From the NCBI RefSeq assembly GCF_008831285.2, contig NC_045138.2, forward strand, positions 21,733,934-21,797,933: 64,000 nucleotides of DNA, written 5' to 3'. Below are positions 1 through 11,528 of this stretch, piece by piece. Both the position numbers and the translations under genes were made by a program. Below the pieces are notes generated by a model. It did not search any database. It was not told the DNA's origin and saw nothing but the letters and a program-made list of their open reading frames with translations. This DNA comes from Nymphaea colorata (taxonomy: Eukaryota > Streptophyta > Magnoliopsida > Nymphaeales > Nymphaeaceae). How positions within the stretch are numbered: the stretch's first letter is position 1; the number at the start of each line of letters is the position of its first letter.

Positions 1-473
1 GCTTACCAACTGGATTCTTTCTCAATGGTGTTCTTAGTGAAAAGACTAAGTTAAACACCTAGTTGCAGAGGACAAAATGACAATTCCTTAGTAAGCTTGA
101 ATGTAGATTGAGAACCTAGTTTATTCGTTTATTTTCCAAATTTGTGAGTGGAAAAATTTTGAGGCCCACACCACCTGAAGAAAGAACGGCAGAGTTATGT
201 TTGAAGGCCAAGCCACTTCTGAAGATCGTGCCACTTTCAGGTGGATGCATCGGGCTGATTCCGTTATATATATATATATTGATCTCCCAAGATCAAAGCG
301 CTAAGCTGAAACCTTTCTGTTGTTAGACTTTGTCTAATCATGACTGCCCGATGCAATGCACCAGGTGTATGTGATTAAACTTACTATATCTGATGCATGC
401 ATTGGGCCATATGCTGTTATAGGCTAGAAGATTTCTCAAACCAAGCCCGGCTGTATGGAGAAATCTATAAATG
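1..473. other. Intergenic, no gene seen
   Basis: AT-rich DNA. The only open frames are short and run into the microsatellite that follows. I see no protein or RNA gene. Confidence 0.6.

Positions 474-561
<88 letters not shown>
474..561. repeat. Compound palindromic microsatellite (CT)n(TA)n(GA)n
   Basis: A (TC)n run of about 23 bases, then about 35 bases of (TA)n, then about 30 bases of (GA)n. Because TC and GA are reverse complements and TA is self-complementary, the whole tract is close to one perfect inverted repeat centred near 515. It could fold as a long hairpin or cruciform. The Leu-Ser and Arg-Glu reading frames across it are artefacts of the repeat. Confidence 0.95.
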
Positions 562-563
<2 letters not shown>

Positions 564-3500
564 TGCACAATGGCAGGCATCACAAGTATTGTAAACTGCT
601 GTTATATGTTTATATGTTTATATGGTTATAAACTTATAAAATTGGGTATATAACAGTTACTTGCCTAATGCCTACTCATGTTATCAGTAAGATTGTAAAA
701 TCTGAAATAAGACAAAAATATACCTATGACATGGAATAACAAGCAAAAAGCTTTATAAAACATGGTTTATATTAAATCAGTATTCATGAACTGATTGGTT
801 GTTCACATTTTGTTAAAATGATCTTTCACACAAATTTAAGTGGTTTAGTTAATTGTCTCCTGTCCAAATGAGTATTGCATGCAAGGCGCGTGTCTTATTA
901 GACATGTGTTGGCGGCCATCCGCATTCACTTTTTGTGGGCTTGTACGGGCAATTGCCCACACCTGCTTGGATCATTGTAAAGGGAGCTGGAGTGGACTGT
1001 TTTGGGTGAGCGAGAGGGTCATCCCACCACCCGAAGCGAGACCCGAAGGCCCCTCATTCCTCCTGCCTTTGGGGTCTTGAGTTGCGTCGGTGTTAGTGAT
1101 AGAACGGTGCACTCTTTAACTTGGATGTCGCGCCCTGTCACCTTAAGACACAAGACGCTCATGAAAATCAAACTAGAGACCTACTTTATAAAGGCTTTTA
1201 ACCTGACCAGTTAAGCTATGTCCCTTGAAGTAAAGCTTTGACATTTGACAGTCACACATTGACAGTCACACAATGAGTTTTCTTCAGGTTTTTGAAAAGA
1301 GCATTGTGATACTGATACCCGTTTTGGTACATGAGTTGATGGGTTTCATCCAATCTCCTTTTAAAACTGATTTGACTAAAGCGGTTCTTTTTTGCTTTTT
1401 CTTGCTTGAGAGTATGCCAACCGAGGGTGGATGATTCCCTTCATCTTTTTCATTGCCCGAAGGTTTAAAAGGAAACTCTTACGAGCTTTTGACTGACGCT
1501 CATAACTGCATTAATTGGTGTGAATATTCCCGTCGGTTTACTGGGACAAAGAATTGACGTCTCCCCTCCACGACAAACAGTGAGACCTTCTTATTCAACT
1601 TTCATTAACGGCGCAATCGCAATTAATTCCAGCTAACTGGGGAACCTAAATAGAGACGCCGATTGATTTTTAATGGAGCCCATCTCTTCGAAGCTGGGCA
1701 TTGACTTCACTCATCTTTTGGACGTTGGAGTAGTTGGTGGGTGTATTTTTAAAAGATTAAAAACACTTTCGTATGCTTTATGAATATATCAGACAAATTC
1801 ATAGAACACAGCGGAGATTTCACTCTTAAAGTGGGATCCCCATCTATGTTTTTTCGAAAAATGATTGATATCATAGGCAAATTTAGGGTTTGTTTGCATG
1901 CATTTGAATCTCTTAAAAGGGCGGGGGCGGTCAACATCCACGAAAGTTTTTTTTTTTTTTTTGTTTGAAGTACACCACACCTTGGATTGACTAAACCTTT
2001 ATAAAAGTTTTACTATGATAATGGTAGACTTAAAGTCTAGCAATCTGCAGTGCCCACACCATACTTAGGCCACTGCCTTTTAACCCAACACCCAACCTGT
2101 TGTAAAATTAAGTTAAAATTTTTTAGCTCTCTTTTTCTGTGGTCGTGTCTGGAGGTTGTGACTTATATCTTCTTGGTGGCGCATTTGGGAGGAGCGCAAC
2201 AACAGGGTCTTTAGGGACACTTTCTTTTTACTGGATTCTATGGCACTTCTTTTGCATGGAGATATACACTTTGCTATTCGGCTATGATGCTGTCCTTCGT
2301 TTGCTATTCAGTAACTCTGCCACTCCGTTTATCCACTTTCTCCCCACCCCTCTTATTTTGTTTTATTGTGCTGTTATTTTGTATAATTTGTTCTTTTCAT
2401 TTTATTTTGTTAGTTTGTTCTTGTAGTTAGGGACTCATTGCCTCTAAATTTTGTTATGTATTTCCGTTTTATGAGCTCTGGTGTACACTCTCCCTCTTTT
2501 TTTTTTTCTCTTCCTCATACACACACATTGTGTCTCTCTCTCTCTCGCCTCTCTCGCATCGTCGCTGTTCACTGCAGCTACCACTGAGCTCACGTTGTCC
2601 TTGTTCACTGCAGCAACCATCGACAGTGCAAGTACATCACCATCCGCCATCAGCCCCAGTGCCTCAGGCCATCTTTACGTCTTTCTCTCTATCCCTCCCT
2701 CCCTCTTTTGTCTTAACATCATCGTCTGCTGCAACAAGTAGCTACTATTCTGCCGCAGCCATCACAAGACCATCCACTCCAGGTCTTCTCCGTCTCCCAT
2801 TTTTGATGTCTCATTAACAGCTATTTTTCAGTGTTTTCATGTCTCTGTCTTGGTTTGGAGTTGGTGAAGCCTGTGTCGTGAGGGTTTGAGCTTCTGTTTG
2901 GATCATGTATGAGAGTTCGAGGCTTTTGTCTGTTGCCATTGTCCGATTTCTTCCTTCTTTGAATTTTTTTGTTCCTATTCTACCTTGAAACTTGGGCGCT
3001 AGTTAATCTCTCATCACATTTGTCCTTATTCAACTCAAGACCATTATTCAATTTTGGTTCATCTCGAATCTCATCACCAGCCATATAAAATACCAACGTC
3101 GAACATTTTTTTCCATAATGTCAACAAACATCAGAATGGAATTTCTTGGGATTAAAATCTTCATCAACCAAACACGTCCGACTTCTGGGATGGGGATTAA
3201 ATCTCTGTTAAGCTAATTCCAGGATTTTAATCTTTGTGCTACCAAATGCTACCTCACAGAATATTCCTACTACCAAACAATATCTTAGTTACTAACAATT
3301 TTCTTGGTGATTCATTTTTCTTTTTCCGCTTACCCTCATAAAATCTGCAACAATGGATGTGGGTATGTATAATACAGTCACTAAATTAATTTTGGTGTGA
3401 CCTTTGGGCAGAATATTCTCTCTCAATTTTTTTTTTGTTTGTCACGGGTTTCTAAAAAAATGCATGTTAGTTATGTTGATTAAGGGGCCACAATCCAGCA

Positions 3501-4442
3501 GCTTATTGGTACTGTGGTGTTATGGTAAAAGTGTGAACTACAAGCAGTGTGAACTACAAACATAAAAAAGGTAGGTATAATTTTCATTCTTTCCAATTTT
3601 TCTCTAGAGACTCGAGAAATAAAGAGAAAACTTGAAAACTTTGGTTTTGAAAATTTCCCGAAACGTGGTCTTCTCGTAAGACCTCAAAACATAAACAGTT
3701 GTTACCGATTGATTCTTAGATTTCTCAAATGCTCAAGTTGCAAAAGTTGAAATTCCTACCAATAAAACAACTTTCGTTATGTCAGTGTGGTTAAATTCCA
3801 AATTAAATGCTCTAAAAAGGACAACAAAACATCAAAAATCAAACGTTCATGCTCATTACGAGCAGAGGGTTTTAGTTTTACTTAACCAAAACCTGTTCTT
3901 ATGTATAGAAAGTGGTAAAAGAGAACTACCCATGAAAGGTCTTCAAGAAAGACTCGGAAAACAAAAACTGAGATGAGGAAAGTAACTTGCATGTTTGGTG
4001 CAGGCATGAAGATATTCCAAACGTCGACATCCCTGAATTAATGGAGCTCAGTGAGGTCCATCATCTCTAGATCCTCTAGCCGAATATGTGTTGATGTTGA
4101 TTATTGTCCAAAAGGAATTAATACACGAGAACGACGACCCAAGTTTTAATAAGATGGTTCTCTAGGAGAAGAGTTCCATCTCAAATTCTCAATCTATGAA
4201 CAGGTGGAGACGTCTCCCTCTTGCATCAAGCGAAAGATTCATGTCTACAACCAAGATTTAACGACTGCATTCATACAAATGTGGTCCTGATTTCAACATT
4301 ACTCTCCTTGTCGACCTAGCAAAAACTGAGATGAGGAAGGTTGTCAACATTGATTCGGCCAGAAAAATGTTCTTCTTGCGTTTGGATGACACCCTAAGTT
4401 TTTATACCAAGTGATACAGTGTTAAAAGTGACATAAAAAACG
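562..4442. other. Intergenic, degenerate repeats, no gene seen
   Basis: No supported gene. Near 939-966 there is a short inverted motif around GGGCAATTGCCCAC that recurs near 39640 and 53625 and marks a dispersed repeat family. 2481-2800 is pyrimidine-rich with CT runs and CACA repeats; its open frames reflect base composition. 1000-1230 and 2800-4442 hold only broken short frames. A 17-T run lies near 1950. Confidence 0.5.
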
Positions 4443-4882
4443 CGTTTTTTTCAAAAAAAATTATGAAAAAAACGTGATAAATTAAATTACCGTTTAAAAC
4501 ATAAAAAAGCACGTTTGTTTTTTAAATGTTAAAAACTAAAAAAACACGTTTTAAACTTTTTTGCATTTTTTTCATTTTTTAATGCCAAATAGTTTTTTTA
4601 TTTTCTATTTTTTATTTGTTGCAAATCTACTTATCTTTTGATGTTTGTGTTATTAATTTTTCACGTTTTTTTCAAAAAAATTATGAAAAAAACGTGATAA
4701 ATTAAATTACCGTTTAAAACATAAAAAAGCACGTTTGTTTTTTAAATGTTAAAAACTAAAAAAACACGTTTTAAACTTTTTTGCATTTTTTCATTTTTTA
4801 ATGCCAAATAGTTTTTTTATTTTCTATTTTTATTTGTTGCAAATCTACTTATCTTTTGATGTTTGTGTTATTAATTTTTCAC
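4443..4882. repeat. Two-copy 221-bp tandem duplication
   Basis: Copy 1 is 4443-4663 and copy 2 is 4664-4882. Both start with CG followed by seven T and end in TTATTAATTTTTCAC. The copies differ only by one-base changes in homopolymer lengths, so the duplication is recent. The unit is very AT-rich and contains ACGTTTT/AAAACGT inverted motifs. It has no coding potential. Confidence 0.93.
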
Positions 4883-7221
4883 TTATTTTATTTTCTCTCT
4901 ATTTTTAGTTTTTTTTAAATTTACCATATATTTTCATTTTTTTCAAACTTGTTGTATTATACGCAAGAAAAAAAATCACCGTCCAAAACATTATTTGTGA
5001 CTATAACCCAATGGCGAAGCCACTTTGTGGCTGCAGTGGGCAAATGGCCACACCATTCTATATAAATTGCTTTATTTATACACATGAACTTCATTAACTT
5101 TCACTTTTTTATATATGACTGTTCTTTCAAATTTGAAATTTACAGTAACAGTGCCCCTTAGATAGAAATTTCCGGCTCCGCCACTATCATAACTAGTTTT
5201 TTTTATGAATAACACAACGAGAGTAGGGCTTTTCACTTCTTTTTACGAAACCACTTTTTGTTAAAACTGAGTTGTCCTTCTCGGATGGCACCCAAACACT
5301 CCAAAAACTTGGTTTTAAAGACAAAACTAGCTTTTGCATTGAAAATCTAGGCAAAACCAGGTTTTACATCAAAAACTTAGTTTAGGGTGTCACCCCTAAA
5401 ATCTTTTCTAAAACAAATAAAATACAAAATATATATTTCCAAGTAACAAGTCAAATAGAAAAAATGAAAGTGAAAATAAAAAATTCACAATCAAGAACAA
5501 ACCATGCCAATTGTCACACTTTAAAGTAATCGGACCTCGTATCGACCCGAAAGAGGTGGATTCCAATCGAATCGGCCAGTTCAAAGCTTGCTACAAGTCT
5601 ACCAAACTCAACTCCGCCATCCAAAGACAAAAAGAAAAAGGTGGTCCTCTTTCATTTTCCAACTTGGAAGAGAGAAATCAGAACTTGCCATCACAAATAT
5701 CTGCACTAACATGGTTGGTTTGTGACTAAGAAAAAGAAAGCAGGTGGGCCAAACTGTAGCCCTTCTGCAGAATATCTCTTTCGCTCAACCACCAATGATT
5801 GTTCAATAGGACATAAAAGTAACGCCGTAAGATCAAAAAAGAACATTCCCGAACACCATAACTCTCCACCTTCTTTCCGTTCTAAATCCAAACATGATCC
5901 AAGACTTCAAATCATGTTAAAAAGAAAAAAAACACTTCATCTAAAAGCTTAAACTTCTTTGTTGCACTTTAAGAGACCGTTTAGCACTAGGAATAAAGCG
6001 TGAGTGTTTAGTAAACCTGCTCTAAATTAGGGTAGATTCATAGATCACATGAACGAACAAGTGTCTCATGAATCTATCTCAATTTTGAGGCAGATTCTTG
6101 CCACATTCACATGTTGTTTCTAATGTCAAACAAAACAATGCATAACTATTTCATAAATATGCCCCAAAAATTGGAACAGATACATGGAACACACTAAAAA
6201 GTGTTATATGAATCCGTCTCAATTTGTTTTGGGTAGATTCATATAACAGTTTTGTTATCAAAATATCACATAGATGGACAAATATAACCATGCATTCCAT
6301 GCATATGTCATACAAATTGAGACAGATTCATAAAATACTTTGAAGCGGATTCATGAAACAATAACAAACTATTCCCATTGTCGATTGTCTCTTAGGGGGT
6401 CATTTGGCAATTGGAACGCTCACAAAGTATTTCACCCCAAACATTGGAGTAAATTCATAAAACAGTAGACCTAAGTGTCTCTCTAGATATACCTTAATCT
6501 TTAAGGGAGAACACTCACAAAATATTTCATATACCAAACCGCTCTTAATGACTCATTGATAAATAAAATAGTATGTAATGACTTTATGAATATGTTTAAA
6601 AGATTGGGGCAGATTCATGAAACACCTTCAAAAGTGTTCTATGAATTGAGGATGCCGCTGAAACTAGGTTTATGAAAAAACCAATTATGACAAGATGCCG
6701 CTATTAAAAGAGAGTGAACAACCTGGCTCCTCTAGATTATTCTAAGCAAATGTCATTTTATCTTGTCGCCCAATCACACAAACCATGATTTAAGAACTGA
6801 TTAAAAAAACTAAGTTGTCACTAAACTTGATTTTCACAAAATGTTGTTTTTTAAAGGTTTCATCCAAACACAACTTAAAATGTCTCAGAAAGATGGGAAG
6901 AGAACGTCTCATATGTTCTATCCGAGGCATTCTTCTCCTCGCATTGAAATGTGGGAGAGAGAAGCAAAACCAGCTTTCCATTGCAAACAAGATTAAAATT
7001 TTGGTTCCCAAACACACAATAGACATCTACGCCACCCTGCTGCCGTCGGAGTAAAATATATTTTACAACTCAACCTCCCATGTTTGTTCTTTCCTCCTCC
7101 TCATCATAGACGGCATATTCACCCAAGAACGTAGCATCGAGAAAAAAGAAACCATACAACTCAAGAAGTTATTTGCACTCATATACCAGTGTAAGAAGGT
7201 GAAGCACAGTGTCTCTGTGCT
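4883..7221. other. Intergenic downstream of the SnRK2 gene
   Basis: No gene recognised. Around 5010-5190 there is a degenerate element ending in GGCTCCGCCACTA, the terminus type of the small hAT-like elements elsewhere in the window. From about 6010 to 6640 a degenerate motif close to GCAGATTCATGAAACA recurs many times on both strands. The last few hundred bases probably include the 3' untranslated region of the minus-strand kinase, but no polyadenylation site can be fixed. Confidence 0.5.
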
Positions 7222-8737
7222 TCAGGTAACTTTGACATTGCAGCTCTTCTGTGCCTCCTTGACGTTCTTATCGTACTCATCCTCCTCATCCTCCTCGTCG
7301 CATTCCTCCTCCTTCTTACCTTGCTTCTCCTCTCCCTTGGCCTCATCTCCTTCTTCTGCTTCTTCTTCGTCCTCTTCTTCTTCTTCCACGGCTCCCCACC
7401 CGAACCCGGGGATAGGCCGTGAAGAAGGAGGGGGTGTTCTCGCCTCACCTACAATCTTCATGATATCCTCTACACTCTGGGGATATAAGTTGGGGTTGCC
7501 ACGTTGGTAGTACACAGCCTGTGCTGCCTCAGTGAGCTCTCTAGGCAGGTTCCTTAGAAACCAAGGATGAGTTTTGATCTCCCTGATTGCAATCCTCTGC
7601 AAGAATCATAAAACAAAGTCCCTCTTTCACCATGCCATTGTCATTAGAGAAAAAGAGGAGCCAAAAGAGAAGCATCCTTATCAACATGCCAAGAGAAGAC
7701 GGATACCCTGGCAGGATTCGCTACGAATATCCTTGAGAGAAGCTGCCTGCAATCCTGAGAGATGTGGACGTAATCTGGGATCTTATACTGTACATTCATG
7801 ATGCGCTGCAGAGGCATTCAGACTCCGAAGACAGTCAGAGACACTTTCCGAGGGAGATATTGTAGAGAATTGGAAACTCTGTTCGAAGAAGGAACTTACT
7901 CCGATTGTCTTCCTGAAATTCTTGGGGTCCTCTGGATCTTCGAAGGGGTAAGCTCCGACCAGCATAACGTAAAGCGTCACGCCACAGGACCAAACATCAG
8001 CCATCTGTATACCCCATCCAAGTTGATAAACAACAATACAAGTGATGATTTAATCATCTGAAAAGTTCCTTTGTAATTCTCAAGCAAAAATTGACCAGAA
8101 AATTCTACTTGAGGATCCGGCAGGAGTTTGCTTAACCCCCACTCGCCAATCAAGAAAACAGAAAACCAAAGAGAAGCAACAGTAAATGGTCATCAAAAAT
8201 GAAAAAAGGGTTGGTACTATGTCTACAGTCTCATTTTCTAAACTGGCTTCAAATAAAACTGGGAGAGATTGTTTCAACAAATCATCAGTTTTGAACAGAT
8301 AATAAGCTAACAGATACACCGTGTATATGCAATGGGTTGTGGACATGTAGCTATGATTCTGAAGAATATAAGATCTCAAAAGTCTCCACCTCTCTGCGTT
8401 TGTGGCCTAAACTGAAACCGCTACTTATAAACATACCAGTATCTTCGAAGGAAGCTCCAGAGTGAAAGGAAAAGAAGAAGGGTTAGAACTACTCTGTTTC
8501 TGCTTAGTACCTTTCCATCGTATTCTCGTCGTGAAAGAACTTCCGGTGCTATGTAAGCAGGAGTTCCGACCGTAGATTTAGGCCTTGAGTGGAGCAAAGA
8601 CGACTGCGCAAGTTCATTTTCCAAACCAGAAGTCAGGAAAGTAAAAAAGCTTTAGAAATTCCTCAGCAGAAAGAGAAACACCAGCGGCATATAAAAGTAT
8701 GGAGGAAGGAATGAATTTCGACTTGCAGAAAGAAGGG

Positions 8738-8780
<43 letters not shown>

Positions 8781-9845
8781 TACGTATAAAAGTATGGTAA
8801 AAGGAATGAACTGTAATTGCAGGAAGAAGGGTGAGATAGGACCTTGGAGTACCCGAAATCGCAAATCTTGAGGCGAGGTGCAGGGCTACCGTCCAAGAGA
8901 GTGTTCTCCAGCTTTAAATCACGATGACAGATTTGCTGCCAATTGATCAAAACCGTCAAAATGAAGTCAAATTATTGATACCTCCGATCTGCTGAATGAA
9001 ATTTTGAAGAAAAGATTGGGGAAACTGAGCAAAAAAGAGAAAACCTTACTTACCATGGAATGGCAATAGCTCACTCCTGAAATAAGCTGCTGAAAGAAAT
9101 ACCTTGCCTGAACGAAATCCACCAAAGAAGACGGAATTGAGGGGAGGAACCAAAAGCCAGCAAAAAATTTTGTAGAATTGGACAATCTATACAAGAATGG
9201 ATTGATATTGAACGAATCAAAGCAGAAACCTCATCTTCGCTGAAACGCCCAGCGTTGCAGATGCGCTCGAAGAGCTCTCCACCCGCAGCATACTCCATCA
9301 CAATCCCAAGATGAGTTGGAGTTAACACCACCTGCTCCCATAAACCCAAAATTGCAAAAATTTAGCATCTGGTACATTCGATCACTGGCTTAAGCAATTC
9401 TTTCTGGGGTTGAAGATAAAATTAAGAAGGAAACAATCAGAAGAAAAGGAAGTTGAAGGAAATAGTCTAGAGTCTATAACATGGAGGAGAGAGATATTTC
9501 TAGGAGAGATTCAATCGAACCAACCTCTTTGAACCTGATTATGTTGGGATGGCGGAGCGACCGGTGATTTATGATCTCCCTCGCCACATTCTCATCGATC
9601 TGCAATTTCGTTGCCAACAAATTAGAAGATGGGACGACATATTGTTTCTAGAAATTAGCCAAAGAAGGAAAAAATAGAGGAAACAGAGGAGAGGAGGAAG
9701 AACCAATAGATCTAGGGGGACCTACCCTGTGACCCCTTTCGATGAACTTAATGGCGACGAGCTCCTTAGTCTGCTTGTTCCTGAACAGCCTGGCGACCCC
9801 GAAGTTCCCCGCTCCTATCTCCTTCACTACTTCGTATTTCTCCAT
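7222..9845 (-). CDS. SnRK2 protein kinase, subclass I (SnRK2.4/SnRK2.10-like)
   Basis: Serine/threonine kinase of the plant SnRK2 family. Subclass I members are activated by osmotic and salt stress, largely independently of abscisic acid. Nine coding exons, all phase 0: 9726-9845, 9525-9599, 9230-9331, 9054-9107, 8843-8935, 8511-8603, 7900-8004, 7707-7805 and 7222-7596, giving 371 aa. The internal exon lengths 75/102/54/93/93/105/99 match the conserved SnRK2 pattern, and every intron is GT-AG. Visible features: glycine loop GAGNFG at 11-16, catalytic K33, HRD at 121-123, DFG at 143-145, activation-loop KSTVGTPAY with the expected phosphoserine at 158, APE at 167-169, and the SnRK2 box [13 protein letters not shown] at 288-300. 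The tail from about 318 is Glu/Asp-rich, which marks subclass I rather than the Asp-rich ABA-activated group. The ATG at 9845 is the first in-frame Met. All catalytic residues are present. The orthologue within subclass I is not resolved. Confidence 0.95.
8741..8778. repeat. (AG)19 microsatellite in SnRK2 intron 5
   Basis: An uninterrupted AG run of 38 bases inside the intron between the fifth and sixth kinase exons. It reads as a polypyrimidine CT tract on the transcribed strand. The short Leu-Ser frame over it is an artefact. Confidence 0.97.
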
Positions 9846-10500
9846 GGCCTCCCTCTCTCTCCCTCCTTCCCTCCCTCTTTCTCTCTGTCTCTCTGTGCAA
9901 GTTCTTCTTCTCCTATCGTCCACCAGATCTCACATCGCCTGAAGACGAAAAAGGTGAGAAGGCCCGATGCTTCATAAATGAATCAGAAAGAAAGCGAAGA
10001 ATAAACTCCCCTTTTTTTATATTCTTTATTCATTCGTAGCATCAACCACGAAAGACGGATCCTCTTACTTACAGAGATCGATTTGAAGCACATGCATCTA
10101 TGATCGGCTCCTCGATTGACTCCCTCCCACCTTTTCGTTTCCCCTCAGTTTCTTCCTCCTACCGTGGATTGATCACGTGAGAGAGAGAGAGAGAGAGTTT
10201 CAGTACTTGATGTTGCAGCACTCCCCAAGAGAGAGCGCCGTTTCAGGATGTGGCGGTGGAGCAACAGCAGCAGCAGCAGCAAGGAATCTACCTCTCCCTA
10301 GACGCACTAGTCCTGCTGCTTCTTTTTTCTCTCCCCTTTACTTCTCCTTCACCCTTCCATGTTCTCTTAAAATTCTCTTCTCCCTTGTGGTGTTCCTGCA
10401 AAACGCCAACTGCTATGGCATGTCAACGACAATTACCTGCAGTAAAAGCGGTAAAATAGGAAGAAGAAAGAGAAGAGCCACCACCAGCTAAAGCAGGAGA
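9846..10500 (-). promoter_or_regulatory. Upstream region of the SnRK2 gene
   Basis: The 650 bp upstream of the kinase ATG. The first 110 bases are rich in CT/GA, typical of a plant 5' leader. A palindromic G-box CACGTG lies at 10174-10179, about 330 bp upstream of the start and beside a (GA)n run. A CAG-rich run (about 10260-10280) follows. Promoter extent and start site are not determinable here. The link from the G-box to stress or light control is an inference from known bZIP/bHLH binding. Confidence 0.5.
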
Positions 10501-11495
10501 AATTTAGACTGGCTTTTTGTCTGCATCAGACATGCTCATGGTGGGACCCCGCCAAGCTCGTGAACCTTTTGTTCTTCGGGCTGCTAAGTGGAATATCTCT
10601 TCATTCCATATTCAGATTTCATCAACGCTCCCCAAACCCATTATCCCCCACTCTGTGAACCCTTTCTCCCACGCAGACACATTTTCAAACGTATGTCCCC
10701 ACCGGCCGACCGTCCCCATTGTTGAAGATCCTTGAACTAGAAGAAGGCCATGCCGGCGGTGAGGTCCCCGGATACTCGTGTGAACGACTGGGACAAGCCG
10801 GGGCCGCTTTCTCAGGGCACCTGTTTGCCTCTGGTGGTCCATAGCACCAAAATTTCTCGCCAAAGATCTCTTCTTTTGCTGCTACGTGTAGTTGCATTCA
10901 TTTTGATGGATGGTACTTGCGGAAAATAATTGTTCTGACATGTTTAATCGATTGATGAAATCCGAATCTGGACCATGCCAACGCGATTTCAACCTGCCTA
11001 ATTTGGTTAATTTTTTCTAAAGCTGATCTAGACAGGTCAACTGACTCAACTCAAACTTCAGTGATCTCGAACATATGCTTGACTTGACTCGAGTTTAAAG
11101 TTCGATTTGTCTGTTAAACGAGTCGAAATAGAGCTTAAATGAAAGTTGAATGATTTAGTAGTTCGAGTTGCAGAAACTCTGACTCATTAAAATTTACTAG
11201 ACACGGTTTTCATTGTGTTACTTGGAATTTGGGTTAAAAACTGAACGTTTGAGTTAAACCCCATCTGTAATCTCTCTTGCCTGAGAAGCTCGCTCTCTCC
11301 TCTCTGAGATCGGCCGGCGGCCCGCCTGTCTTGGTGTAACCTGTTGCCTCTTGATCTCTCATCTCCCCGACCATCACTCACCAATCACCACCACTGCTCG
11401 GTGTCTACCACGGGTGTTGCTCACCACCATCGTCCACCACCGGAGACCCCACCATCGATGTATCGCCGACATACCACCGCCTGCACCACCCACAA

Positions 11496-11528
<33 letters not shown>

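Noticed and set aside
2139-2426. 95-codon plus frame
   Set aside because: Phe/Leu-rich composition in T-rich DNA, no motif, no partner exons.
7199-7510. Ser-rich plus-strand frame
   Set aside because: It is the complement of the Glu-rich tail of the SnRK2 kinase.
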